This document shows, in pieces, positions 10,601 through 23,395 of a stretch of 64,000 bases of DNA (the stretch's first letter is position 1; every line of letters starts with the position of its first letter). Source of the stretch: Amblyornis subalaris (Eukaryota > Chordata > Aves > Passeriformes > Ptilonorhynchidae); the NCBI GenBank assembly GCA_018881555.1, contig JACAXG010000069.1, forward strand, positions 3,209,403-3,273,402, written 5' to 3'. A model generated the notes under the pieces. It was not told the origin of the DNA. It searched no databases and saw nothing but the letters and a program-made list of their open reading frames with translations. A program made the translations under genes and the position numbers.

Positions 10601-13600
10601 CAGAAGGAACTCATTTTTATTTAATACTACTCAATTTGCATTATGTTCTGGAAGTAAGCATAGGTGCATTTTGTAAGAATATAGAGCCATCAGGATCTCT
10701 GTGTCACATAGGGATGTTTGTAGTAGTTTACATATACAATGGCCAATGCACCCAGATTTTACATGTGAGATTATGATATCAAACAAAACAGCATGTCTGG
10801 AGAATTTAGGTCTGTATTTACGTTGCTATTTCTTGGTCAGCTAAGAAAAAGCAGTTAGTATATTGGTTGCAATTTTTTTTATTAGAGAAGCTGCTTTTTC
10901 CATTTTTCTGTCTTTTCAGTGTAGTTGAAGGCTAATCTCCTTCAATCTTTTCTGAATAAATTTATTGTTCTTTTATAATCGTCTTGGTATTTTCTGGTTT
11001 AATTCAGACTGTTTTATTGCTCACTGCTCATAAACAAACTCTTTCCGCAATTTTAACCTGTTATTTATTCATTAATTGCAGTTTGAGAAATGCAGAGAAT
11101 TTTACCTCAATATATGCAGTCAATAACTGAGATGGAAGTTGTCGATGGTGTAATTTGCTGCTTACTCTAAAATTAGTATGGTACCTATATATATATATAT
11201 GTATGGTGTATATATATATATATATATATGTATGGTAGCTACATATATATATATATACACACATATAGTCCTTACTTTTCTTCCCATCAGGTTAGTATTT
11301 ATGTGTATTTATAAAAAGAAAAAGGATTTTGGATCTGTCAGAGGAAATCAGTTTTTCTGTTCTGACAGCAAGAATGATACTCAGTGGGCATTGTTGCCCC
11401 ATATAGATTGCATACTATTGACTTTGGTTTATTTTATTTGAACATAAAGCCAACTCTGCAGAAAGGAATAGGAAGTAAACTCTCATAGGGGTTTCTGGTT
11501 CTCCTTTATAGAATGGTTTGGTTTGCCACACTAACTAGCAAGGCCTATATTTGTTCATCTTAATGAAGCATTCTAGAATGAGCTGACCTAAATAAAAACC
11601 AACATCAGGATATGTAATATCTCAGAGTTCTATATTCACCTATAATTAGGACATGTACTTTCTGCACTGTCCTGAAATCTTCTGGAACTGCTTGTCCAAA
11701 AGATGTTCAAATTCTAGTCTTCTTACAAGGCTTCTTAACAGCAATTAGTGCAATTTAGTTCAACTGTAATTTCTTTGGAGAATTCTGTGATTACGCTTTC
11801 TAGATTTTAGTGGATATGATCATACATGATGTGGCATCACCTATGCTAACAGTTAACTAAAAAGGTGAGAGCTGAAGTTTGAGAGCATCCCAGTTGGCTG
11901 GATGTAAATGGAAGATTCTTACAACAAAAGGAATCAAGGTAATTTCCTGGAGAAGACTGAGTTTGGTAGTGGAAAGAAGAGTGGCTGAGGACCTAATGAC
12001 AAGCTGTTTTGACAGGAGACAACATCACACTTAAAATGCATTTTTGAAAGGTTTTAGGACTCAAATAGTTAGTAAACTTAATACATAGTAGGTGTATGCT
12101 AATAATGATTGTAAATGATGGAAGCTGGGAAGCGTTACCAGTATAGAAGAGGATCAGTATGTCATGCTCATAATAAAAAATACTAACTTTCAAATGTCAG
12201 GTAATAGAAATGGCATTTAATCTAACAGTACCAAATTGGACACTTTGGGAACAGCAATAATAAGTTACTTCTTAAACTAGTAGTTATTTAGTTAACAACC
12301 ACTGAATAAAGGCATCATCTGGGTATATGAGAAAACAAAAGGATTGTTACTAGCCATCCAAGAAAAAACAGTTAATATGGCTTTTGCATGTGCCTAGTGA
12401 AGTATTTCCAGAGGAAATGGAACTATTTCATTATCTACTGCACTGGAGATACTTCGTACGGAGAAAGAAACACAAACTGAAGACAGATGCAAGAAAACCC
12501 AATTGTATTGCACAGAGGAACTACAGGGACAGAACACAAATAATGTTTTTTACTCCAGGAAACAAAGGCAAGACTAGTACTTTGGGTTTTTATAAAGTTT
12601 GTGGTTTGGCTTAGTTTGGGGTTTTTTTCCATAAACACACTTAATTTTCTCCAAAATGCACAATCCTCCATTGAGAAACAGTTTAGAAAGAAAAAAAGTG
12701 TGTAAGCTGGCCTATTATTTACATGACATCAATGTGCTCAAGAAACCTGTAACGAGTGAACAGGATATGCACTGATCATCTGTATAAAGATAGAGGAATT
12801 CATGGGCTGACTTAGCTTGTGTGGAGTTGGGCTGACAAGTGATGCTAGGACCTGTGTGAATGCTCACAATTTCTACTTCCCCAATCGTGTGCTTGTATGA
12901 TGGTTTGAATATGGTGGTAGTCTTATATACAATACCTAAAGGATTCAGGTATTTGTCTTGCTTCTTGTCCATGAACCACCAATCTTTTTTTCTGCTCTTA
13001 CTTAGGCCAATTTTCTTTCAGAATGTCCATCTGTCAGATATTAATAATGCTTTTTTTTATAGCGCTCTGCTTCAGGCAATTTAATGCATTGAAGGTATAA
13101 AAATAGCATCAGTAGCTGGCTGCATCCCATGAGATAGAGCTGGTGGCATATAGAAGAATCATAACAGAAGCATGACTCAAGGGTGATCAACAGGAAATCA
13201 ATTTGGTCATTGGACATCATGTGTCTGGTAGACAAAGAAGCTCGCTAAACAGCAGCTGAGTGTGAACATGTCTTTTGCCGTGTTGCAGGAAGTGTGGAAC
13301 CTACCCAGGCAGAAAGACATTAAAAAGATCATGTAGTGGCAAGGGGGTTATAGTGGCTTTGGCTGGGAAATGGAAAGGCTGAGGAAGCCAGTATTGTGCT
13401 AATTAGAGAGGAAGAGAGAAAACAAAAAGAAAGATGTGATTGAAGCATAAATGAGGAATCTTGTGAAAATGAATATCAAACCTGAAGCAAGATAGTAATT
13501 AGCAGCCTGAAGGATGAAAAGACCTTACCAAAAAGTCAAATAGTCCAGGACAAATGGCTCTATGCTGAAGATAATGAATGCCATTCAGGAGGCAGGAACA

Positions 13601-16600
13601 GGAATCTTAAAAGCTAAATGGAAGAAGCAATGATAGAAGATGGCATTTGTACATAATACTCTTAATTGGACATCAGCTCTGGGGATTAAACTCATATATA
13701 TTTAGAGCTAAAATTTTTTTTCTTGCTTTATTTGAGAGGCTAAGACTGCCTAAAGAAATATCCTGTTGTAAACCAGCCATCATAAGAGCTGGTCTGTATG
13801 AAAAGAATGAGTCTGTGATTTTAAATGGATAGAAAGAAGAAAGAAGAAAACCTGGAATTCTTCATATGTTCTGTCAGTTCCATACATGTAGATAAGTAAG
13901 TTTTACCAAAGAGGTTCTTGGTAAAAGTTTACATGAATTAAGAGAAGTCTGGGTAATCTCACCTTAAGAGATACTCACTGGGAGTATTTATAGACATAGA
14001 AACTACTTATAGCTCAGGAAACGACAGAGCTGCGTGTGGTTGGAGGTTGGGGGGATGTTAAAAAGGACAATTGTATATGCCCACCTTGTTGCAATTTTCC
14101 CTAAATATTTAGTGAACACTGTTAGAGAGGATACCAACTAGCTGTAATGTTTTTGATCTGACTTTTGAGAAAGACTGGTCATACATGTATGTTTATATAC
14201 CTTCAAAACAGGTCAGCTGTTTGCCTTCTTCCAGGAAAAGCTTCCCTGCTTTTTATGAAGCTATATTTCCTAGCTAGACAAGTGCAAGATAATTCAGTCA
14301 TGGTCATTTTAGTGCTCAGGCCCGTGTTATAAACAAATGAGTCTTAATACTTTGAAAATAACAGGATCCAGCGAAATAGGTAATTTATCTGCCTGTCCCT
14401 TGCAACAAGGTTTTTTAAGAGCTGTGTGGTAGTAGTACAAGTGATAACAGAAGAGGTGGAAGGTGAAGCAGGGCAGGACTGCAGTCTTCTTGCTTCATCA
14501 TGGTGAAGGATGCAGTCAGGAACTGGGTAGATTCCAGGAAATCTTCTGGTAATACTTGTACTTTGATTCCCCTTTTAAAATATTGATAAGAGCTAAATTT
14601 TGTATTTTATAGTTTCTGATAGCTTACATACTAGCTTTCTTTTGCTAAATTATAAAAATTTTTTTCTTCTTTTGAAGTGTCAGATATCACAGTCTATTTC
14701 TATCTGAAACCTTTTAGAAATCCTTGGACTCAATGCAGTGGTTCTTAGCCACTCCTATTTGGGTCAATGGTGTCCTGTAGGACAGCCAGACATGATCTGC
14801 GAAAGGACATCGGATATAAAATGCATTCTCACACATGTAAGCAAGGAAAGTAAATGAAGGAGAAATAGTAGTTTACATGATTAGCCTGACTAATACATGA
14901 ACACACTAATAAACTAGCCTAGTGTATTTCGCTAGAAATAAAAACTCTTGTGAGGCATCTCAGAAAAATAAGATGAGTAACCTTGACTTGGAGCACTACT
15001 GTCTCCTTTCTGACTTGCAATGACCATTCTCTCTTGAGTTCTTAGGGTTTTTTTTCTTCTTCCTTTGTATAAACTAATTCAGGATTCACTCTGACCACAA
15101 CACAACCCTTGGGACTTAGTTTTTTGATATTTTTAGTTTTGTGCTGCCAGTTAGAAACTGAAATAACATTGCATGACTTTCCTTCTCTGTGTACAAAAGA
15201 ATAAGTAAATATGTACAGCTTCTTTAAGAGTGGGAGCTATTCAGGGAAGATTAAGTTAGGTGTGGATCAGGAGACTGTTGTATTTTGAACATGTTCTGGC
15301 AAGATGTTAGGGGCTGTACTCATTGTAGACAATGATGAACATACATTCATCTAATACAACTTCTGTCTCAGTTCCATCACTGTGCAAAGCAATATTTCCA
15401 GCACACAGTATGCTACCGTACCAAGAGTCTCAAACATGAAGCAATGACACAGCATGGCTGTCCTTGCATTTTTAAGTTTGGGAAGTTCTTTCTATGGCCT
15501 TTTGCTTTTTTACCTGATTTACTTACATATAGTACATTGAGTACACAAAGAGTACACAGCAGTTTGCCCTAATTTAGAGCCCAACTCAGATAAATTGCTG
15601 AATGCAAAAGTAAATTTGTTTTTTTCCCCTTCTATACATAAGTTCTTAGAAAATAGGGTTGGTCTGCATGCCAGAAGAACTCTCTTCCTTACAGATGTTT
15701 TTTTCTGATCATGTAGAAGGGAGACTGAGTTAGTGACTTGCCCAAATATAACTTCCAACAGACCAAAATAAGTGTATGTCTCTTGTGAGAACTTGAGTTT
15801 TCAAAAGTAGTACTCACCTTTTACTATGGTATTTCTCTTGGAAGCATACCAGTTAAATCCAGCAACACAGGAATATGATCTTTAGTGTAGTTATAGACAC
15901 AGCCTGTGTAGAATGGAATTTTAAATGCTGGAAGTTTCTTTTATTTTACAAATGTAAAAAAGAAGGGTAGGGTCACATGCATAAAATGTCCATTAGTATA
16001 TTTGCCATTGTTTAGTGTCATTAAATATAACTACAAACCTATATAATACAGGAGGTTTTTTTTCTGAATGTCTTATGGCTTCTGTGAGTGGTGTATGAAC
16101 AAAGGTTTTAAATGCGGTTGACTGTTTCATAGTTTTTTATCGCATATAGCTTTTAATAAAAGAACAAATCTTCCTCTATGGCAAATCATTTCCAAGACTG
16201 AAAGAACCAGTGTTGGATCATTGTAATCCATTCCCTTGGTAACCCACACTGTATCTCAAGGGCTGCCAGACTTTTAGCATTTCAGAGATTAATAGGCTCT
16301 GTTTTCTGTTTCTGAAAGAGATTTTGTAGTTTGTCTTTGAGTAGGTTAGGGAGGAACAAAATAAATTTAATAGCTTTTAATGTCCTTGAAAGTCTTAATT
16401 CAAGTGATTTACTGTACTTCATCTAGAACCAAATTACCTGTAAACCTAACTTAGCCATTACCCTCTGCTTTGTAACTCTTGTACACAAATACAACCAAAT
16501 TCCTTAAAATGAGGTAAGGATTTAGGATATATTTTAGCCTCATTACAGCAAGTAAACAGAAGAATTTGACAACTTTATATTAAGTTCAAGATATAACAGT

Positions 16601-18164
16601 TTTATCAAGTGCTGTGACTATTCTGTTTGAGTCAACAGCTATATTCTATCAAAGTTGACCTCTGACCATTACATCAGAAGAATTTTGTCCTACACAACTA
16701 AATTGAGTGATGTTTTCTGAACCTATCCTCATGAGATTTCCACTCAGATTTCTAAATCTCATAGCTTACAGACAAAACTTCCAAACCTGATGATGTGCAC
16801 TTCTGACTAATTCAAACAAAAAAGCCTTCAAAAAAGTATAGAGTAGCAACTTCTCATTTTATCTGTTCTGGAGCTGTAAGTAACTGTTACACTTACGGAC
16901 AGATTTGCAGTTGGTATCATGGTTGGTTTTCAATTGGTGTTCCCCCAAAGTGAAAAAAGCCAAGTTAACAAACAAGCTTCATACAATGGAGATACAGGTT
17001 TAAGATTAGAAAGTGGGGGAAAGGGTAGTAATGTAGACGTGGAATCAGAAACTTAAGGTATTAGTAAGCTAAGATTTAGGTATCTGGCCAAAGCAAGGAG
17101 TCTACCACAGCTCTATGACTGGTAGCCAGAAATACCTATCTTCAGATGATGCTTTATTCTGTACTAAACTGCATCTCTAAAGCAAAAGTTCCATGTAAAA
17201 ATTTCCTTTCTGGAAATATATGTTCCATTAAACAGAGAAAGAAGTGGGCCTAAATATAGTAAAATAGATGCTTATGTTTTCGATGGCTGAATCCCACCCT
17301 TATCAGCTGAAAAAAAAAGGGAGAGCTTTGACAACAAGAATAGCCAATGAGTGAGAGATTAATTTCAGTTTAGTCATGGCTTTTCATAATTTTTGCAAAA
17401 ATCTGTATGCTGTAAATTGATGACCACCAGAGCACTTTTGGCAGATTATGAGTAGCAGAAATGATCTTAAGGAGACAGACATGAACCAATGAATCAGTGT
17501 TATGCATGCAGAAGCCTCTTCAGCGGGATGCCATTGCTGAGATGATGCCAATGGTTAATAATATTAGGGCATTTTTTTTGTTTATTAAAACCAGATGCCT
17601 TTGTTCACATTCTGCATTTCACTGTCAGGTGAAAAAAAGGATTTTTTCAGCAGAAATATTAAGATGGATGGTAATAATTATCAGTCAGGGAGATTTAGAG
17701 CTCAAAGACATGAATATGCCAGCTTTGTTAATTTTTCAGAAATGGATTGAGAAAAAGCATAGCCATCAAGCCAGAAATTTCAAGCAAAACAATAAAGCCT
17801 TCTAATCCCACTGTGTATGTATAGATGCTTGTATCCATTTTAGGGAAAAAAAATTGTTGTATTGATTATTAGATCTGATGTCTCTATGGAGACAGACAAT
17901 CTATTTTATTGTAATCATGGGTATATATTGAAAAACCTTTGTGGCAGAATCCAGAATATTCTGGAAAATCTATACTTTTTGGTCCAGGAAATGGTGCTGA
18001 TACTATATTTTTAGAAAAAGGTGGAGAACTAAGAATAGAAGTCATACCATTTGTTTTGGTTTGAGGTTGTATTTTCCAATCCTTTGAAGATAGGTCATAA
18101 TACCTGTTTCAGGCTGATAGGTGTAAGATCTTCTGTACACCACTAATAGTTTCCAAAGGTGTTA
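7650..18164. other. Intronic sequence, no gene recognised
   Basis: This is AT-rich, largely unique-looking intron. Notable local features are a CpG-enriched segment at 9545-9860 and a TA array at 11186-11267. There is also a purine-rich stretch around 13370-13640. Frames of up to 135 codons (8639-9046, minus) have no recognisable motif. Confidence 0.55.
11186..11267. repeat. (TA)n array with gtatgg interruptions
   Basis: TA runs are separated twice by gtatggt(g/a), so the array has a higher-order unit of about 30 bp, followed by a short (CA)n. Spurious Tyr/Ile-rich frames arise on both strands. Confidence 0.9.
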
Positions 18165-19040
18165 ATAGAATCATAGAATATTTTGGGTTTGAAGAGACTT
18201 TAAAGATCATCTAGTTTCAACATCTCTGCCATGGAGAGGGACACCTTCCACTAGACCAGGCTGCTCAGAGCTCCCTCCAGCCTGGCCTTGAACACTTCCA
18301 GGTCATCCACAGCTTTTCTGGGTAACCTGTTCCAGTGCTTCACCATCCTATTTCCAAAGTAAAGACTTTCTTTCATATATCTAATATAAATCTGCCTTCA
18401 TTCAGTCTAAAGCCATTCCCTTGTGTCCTATCACTACATGCCTTGTAAAAAGTCCCTTTCCAGCCTTCTAGAAGACTCCCCTGTAAGTATTGGAAGGTGC
18501 TATAAGGTCACCCCAAAACCGTCTCTTCTCCAGGCTGAGCAACTTCAGCTCTCTCAGCCTTTCTTCAGAGAGAGGTGCTTGAGACCCTGATCATTTTCCC
18601 TCATGTAGCCTTGCTTCACCAGGTCCATGTGCTTCCTATGTTGGGGACCCCAACTGGGGCCTGTTGGTCACGCTGCATTGGATGCAGCTCAGGACACGTT
18701 TGGCTCTCTGAGCTGTGAGTGCACATTGCTGGGTCATGTCCAGCCTCTCATCCACCAGCACCCCCAAGTCCTTCTCCTCTGGGCTGTGCTCAATCCATTC
18801 ACTGTCCTGTATTTATTGAGATTGCCCTGGCCCATGTGCAGGACTTTGCACTTGGCCTTACTGGACATCATGAGAATCCCACAGGCCCACCTCTCAAGCC
18901 TGTCTGGGTATGGACATCCCATGTCTGGACGGCATCCCATACTTCAGGTGTGTCAACAGCACTAGCTCAGCTTGATGCCATCTGCAAACTTACTGAGGGT
19001 TTACTTGATCCCAATGTCCATGCCATCATGTGTTGTTTGT
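18165..19040 (-). mobile_element. CR1 LINE fragment (about 0.88 kb), antisense
   Basis: It has the inverted tail taatagaatcatagaat, then the 3' UTR and ORF2 C-terminal part of a common avian CR1 type: caccttccactagaccagg, ccttgaacacttccagg, tcctatcactacatgcc, ataaggtcaccccaaaa, ccagcacccccaagtccttc, gcccatgtgcaggactttgcac. Against the family as I know it, a piece of roughly 60 bp appears to be missing near 18650, where the text jumps from the ggggaccccaactgg region to the tggtcacgctgcattggatgcagc region. Frames of 107-112 codons across it on the + strand are shadows. Confidence 0.93.
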
Positions 19041-20695
19041 GATGAATCCTTCCCATGGAGAAAGAGACTCTACTTCTTTAAATCTGATATTTTATAAGCA
19101 TTTCTGGTCATAATTTTTCATAAGCAAAAGCTACCTTATAGTCAGTGACACAGTGCCTCATAAACAACTTGTTGAGGAGCTTGTATGATTTTTTAAGTCT
19201 CTTAGAATCTTTGGTCATTTTTTATACCACTTTTAAAAGTTATCTTCCCAAAATATTCTACAAATGTGTATGTTTTCATGTTCGGAAAAGGACAACAGAG
19301 ATTCCAATAGGACGTAGGCCAGGCAGTGGAAGGACTCCTGGGGCAGGCAATACGTTAGATCAGGAAAGAACTTTAGAACAACCTGGCAAGAATTTCTTTG
19401 TTTTCTCCTGTTATCTATGGGAGCAGGAATCTGTGCTTCATAACCATAGCTTAGGAAGAAGATGTGTAATTAGTTTTCTCAGTGGCGAGTTCTGCGCACC
19501 AACCCATTTTCTCATTTGTTTATATTTGTCAGAGAACACTGTGTAATGCTTGCTGCCATTCCTCTTACTGTTAATTATCTGTAATTTAATTGTCCTTTGT
19601 AGTGTTCTGCATTAGAAATCTGAAATAGTTTTTTCCTAAAAGCCAGGCATTTCCCTTGAATACAAGCCAAGATTTTGCAGCATATGACTTAAGTAAATTA
19701 GCTGCATGTGATACTAATCATTTCGGGTTTGTCTTTTTCAGTCTCTAATAGGCTTTGGCACAAATCTGTACTTTTCCATGTCTTTTCAAAATTATTTCTG
19801 GGGCTCTTCAAAGGGGGGAGTCATAAGTCATTTTTGTGATTTGTTTTCCATGCCAGTATGCTGCTTATGTGCATGAAAATAATATGCTTGCCTCTACCAT
19901 CCACAAGAATGTGTTCAGAAGAAACTCTGTTCTTTGTTTTTGTACTCCCTCCTGCTGCCAGGACCTTCCAGAATTGAAATCACTTGCAAGTGAAAATCTC
20001 AATAGTCAGTTTTAGATCTCAGTTCTGCATCCTCTATGAGAGTGATTCCTGCTCACACAAATTGGACTACTGCAAAAGAGTTAACTCAGGCAAATAAAGA
20101 CTGAAAGACAAGACTATGTTATTTACCCCCTAAAGAAGGGTCCACGTTTAAAATCATTCAGCTTCAAATGTTACCATCAGTTTATCTGATTTGATTCATG
20201 GCTAAATATATTTCAATCTACTAGCAACTAATTCCTAGTGGCAGCTGCCTGTTCTCAAATCACATTTTGTACCCATGTGCCTGCAACACATGTAGTTAAT
20301 TATGACAAAGGACCTGGAAATGTTATTAGAGTGCAGCCACTCAGAGACCCTTATTACTTGTGTGCAGGGCTGCCTGTGGTTGGTCACATTGGCCACTGAG
20401 TATCATCTGTGTACTGAGTCTGCATAGAGAAAAAATCATGAGAATTAACATGTAGAAAGAAAGCATCTACTTTTTACTCTGTGAAGGAGAAGAATGCCTA
20501 AGGATCTTCAAAAATAGGAGAAAAATTCGTATTGCTATTTTATATTTTGGGAGTGCCTAATTTGTGATGGAATATCTGAAATACTTATGTAAGATGATTG
20601 CATATGTTCCTTTCTTCTTGCGATAAAAAATTACCTTGTCATAATAAATTGCTATTATTTGTGAGGAATGTTAATGCTCTTTGGGTTCCCTACTG

Positions 20696-20728
20696 AGGAG
20701 GAAGGAAGGAAGGAAGGAAGGAGGAGGA
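20696..20728. repeat. (GGAA)n microsatellite
   Basis: gaggaggaaggaaggaagga continues to gaggagga. It is a tetranucleotide purine repeat of about five to six units. Confidence 0.9.
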
Positions 20729-20963
20729 ATAACATTAGGTGAAGGGTGCACTTACAGACTCAAGAAACCTGCTTTTCACAGCAGAATGTCATATCTTTAG
20801 GTCTTGTTAGTCTTCTTGTTTGTACACACATCACCTATTCTTGTAGAGTAGGATTAGGGTGAGACCTTTTTTCATAAAAGAGGTAAAGAAAGTCAGAATA
20901 GCAGCTAGGTAGGATGACATAAGAGAGAAAAAACATTTAGGGTTAGAAGTTTACTATGGAATT

Positions 20964-20975
20964 CCCCCCCCCCCC
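20964..20975. repeat. C12 homopolymer
   Basis: Twelve consecutive C in AT-rich intron. Homopolymers of this kind are prone to length error in assemblies. Confidence 0.9.
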
Positions 20976-22974
20976 TTAAAAAATTCTTAAATATTGAAGT
21001 GTCTCCTCTCTCATTACTATTTCTTTCTGTGAATGTAAATTCCTGTTATACTGGATAATGAGAGATTATCCTTGTAGTTGCTGGGAATGTGCTTTTGGCA
21101 GCAGTGTGAATAGTGGTGTCTTTCCCACAACATTGTCGAACAACTGAGGCAGAGAAGATTGTCCAAAACTTGCCTCAGTATTACAGATCAAAACTGTAAT
21201 TCTTCAGCTTTCCTCAGCGTTTTTGAGGTTGTTTCTTCCCATTGCCAATAACCTCTCAGAACATTTGTGAAGAAATCAGCATATATGGCCTTCCTATATG
21301 GTTGCTAATGAGCTTATTAAAAGCTACAGCACAAAATTACAGTTGTATGTGATTTTTGCTTTCCTTTACACTGGGCTTTTAATTGCAATATTTCATAACT
21401 TAATAATGTTGCAGTGTTATTCTTTAATGTTATTTTAAAATAGGGAATTCAGTGGGCAGGGTGTACTTAGCTTGACAAAGAAGTTGAATAACTTTTACTT
21501 AAAGTAGCATTTCTCCCCAGACTTTTGCTGTACAAAAATCCTAAACGACAATCCTAACAGTAAAACAAAGGATTCTGTGGAAGTTAGGTGTACCAAAACA
21601 GTGTGTAGATTTTGTGCTAGCTCATTGCAAAGGGATAAATATCATTCTTAATCTTAAAATGACAGCCTGATAACAGAGCATATTCAGGGACTATTTAAAT
21701 AGTGAAGAATTTCTAGCAAAATTCCCAAAGGTTTCTCATAGACTGGAAGACACTGAACTGTTTTCCTGCTAAAGTAAAAAAGAAAAAAATTGTGTCTGTC
21801 AGTACTTGAGAAAAAGGGCTACTAGGAAACTGGAAAGTCTCATTCGTTCAGAAAACAATAATTCTGCATTCATGTATTTTGCTTTATTTTCATGTGTTTC
21901 ATTCCCTTCTGCCTTTCAAACCTCATAGTGTGTAATTCAATTTAGTTTGGGACTTCATTGTAAGCTAAGCATGATGATTGTGCCTCGTGTTTTTCCTTCT
22001 TAAGGGTCAAGCTCCACAATGGTAGGAATTAACTGGAACTAACAGCACTTATCATTTGCCTTGGATGGATACTAGGAGCAGCTGATTTAGTCTGCTCCAT
22101 TTTCAGTAATTAGCTCATTACATTCCTCCTCCTATCATTGTTCTGATATTCATTGGATCTCTGTGTTTGCAGTGACTGGATTTTAAATAGGGAACTTAGC
22201 ACGGATAAAAGGTCACAGCTATTCATTTTAAAATTATCTCAACTTTTAAGCACAGCTTTCTTCGGTTTTTCTATGGAGCCTCTCTGTCACTGGGGTATGG
22301 AATGATGGTTTGTGTGAACTGTGAATGACACAGGTACATTTTGTATTCACTGTCTTCAAGGAGGCAGCAACTGGAACAAACCTGGTGCGCAGATGCTTCA
22401 CTAGAGCTGGTGCCTCAGGACATTTCATGGTGCTGTTAAGCTTGGGACAGCAATGTATAGAGATTAGTGCAAGGCTGCTGACAGCTGGTAAATATTGTTT
22501 TTATTACCTAAAATAGAGAGCAAAATCAAGGGATAGTGTTGCTGAGTATGTTGCTGGATGAGCCTTGTCTAGTATGGGTTGCCTTTTAGTGATGAGAAAA
22601 GTCCTTGGGGGTTCAAGTGGAACTGGATTACTTAGTTATGTTCAATTTATTGTATTTTTAACAGCTAAAAATAATTTTTTCTGTTGGTTAACTTAGATTA
22701 CTGTACACAAAGCATGTGTATACACATACGTCTTGTGTGGTCTCTAATAATGTAGATACTGTATTCACCCTTGGTGTTACTGGCAAGTTTATAGAAGAAT
22801 TCTGTAGCATTGGGAACTCTATCAGCAGGAGCAAACCCTCCTCATTAAACTGCACCCATGATATTGTGCTGTTTTCCCTGCCCTCCCCACCTCCCCCAAC
22901 ATACAAGAATGACATACTGGAGCAAGAAGGAATTATTTCAGCAGAAGGTCACCAAATTGCCCAGGAAGCTGGAG

Positions 22975-23092
22975 CTCTTGCATTGTGAGGAGAAACCGAG
23001 TGATCTGGGCTTGCTCAACCTGGAATGGGGTAGCTTTCAGAGGGACCTCAGAGCAGCCTTCCCATACCTATAAGGAGGTGTCAGGCAGTATG
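22975..23092 (+). mobile_element. CR1 LINE (sense), left part of an interrupted copy
   Basis: The + strand reads gtgatctgggcttgctcaac and agggacctcagagcagcctt. In frame it gives GLLNLEWGSFQRDLRAAFPY, which matches the CR1 ORF2 [18 protein letters not shown] C-terminal motif. The copy stops at 23092, where an oppositely oriented CR1 tail begins, and resumes at about 23189. Confidence 0.8.
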
Positions 23093-23188
23093 TCACAGAA
23101 TCATAGAATTGTTAAGGTTGGAAAAAATGTTTAAGATCATTAAGTCCAACCGTCAATCTCTCACCACTACCATGAGGAAATGTATCTT
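23093..23188 (-). mobile_element. CR1 LINE, short antisense 3' end inserted in another CR1
   Basis: It has the inverted tail tcacagaatcatagaattgttaagg, then aagatcattaagtccaaccgtcaa, characteristic of an avian CR1 3' end. It is only about 95 bp and lies inside the sense CR1 copy on either side. Its right-hand limit is uncertain by roughly 15 bp. Confidence 0.85.
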
Positions 23189-23395
23189 CCTGTATAAAGA
23201 AAGGTTTTTGCCATGATAGCAACAGTAAAGTAGTGAAAGAACTTGCTCTGAGAGCTTGTGCAATCTTATTTTTGATATCCATTTGAATACAGTTCTAAAC
23301 AACCTGTTCTGTTCTTAGACATCACTCTGCATGGAGCTGAGAGCTGGGTTAGATGATCTTCCAAGGACACTTCCAATCTGAAATAGCTTGCGACC
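23189..23395 (+). mobile_element. CR1 LINE (sense), right part of the interrupted copy
   Basis: This is degenerate but collinear with a CR1 3' end. aaaggtttttgccatgatagc and agtagtgaaagaacttgctc correspond to the FFTVRV...HWNRL coding region. gagagcttgtgcaatct, aaacaacctgttct and gctgggttagatgatcttcc with cacttccaatctgaaat correspond to the 3' UTR. The more decayed sequence fits an older element than the insert at 23093. Confidence 0.75.

Larger units (their letters stand above)
19041..22974. other. Intronic sequence, no gene recognised
   Basis: This begins with a 133-codon open frame (19145-19546, +) without a known motif. Its right half (about 19300-19545) looks unlike typical intron and might be an unrecognised LTR piece. 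A (GGAA)n repeat lies at 20696-20728 and a C12 run at 20964-20975. Confidence 0.5.
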
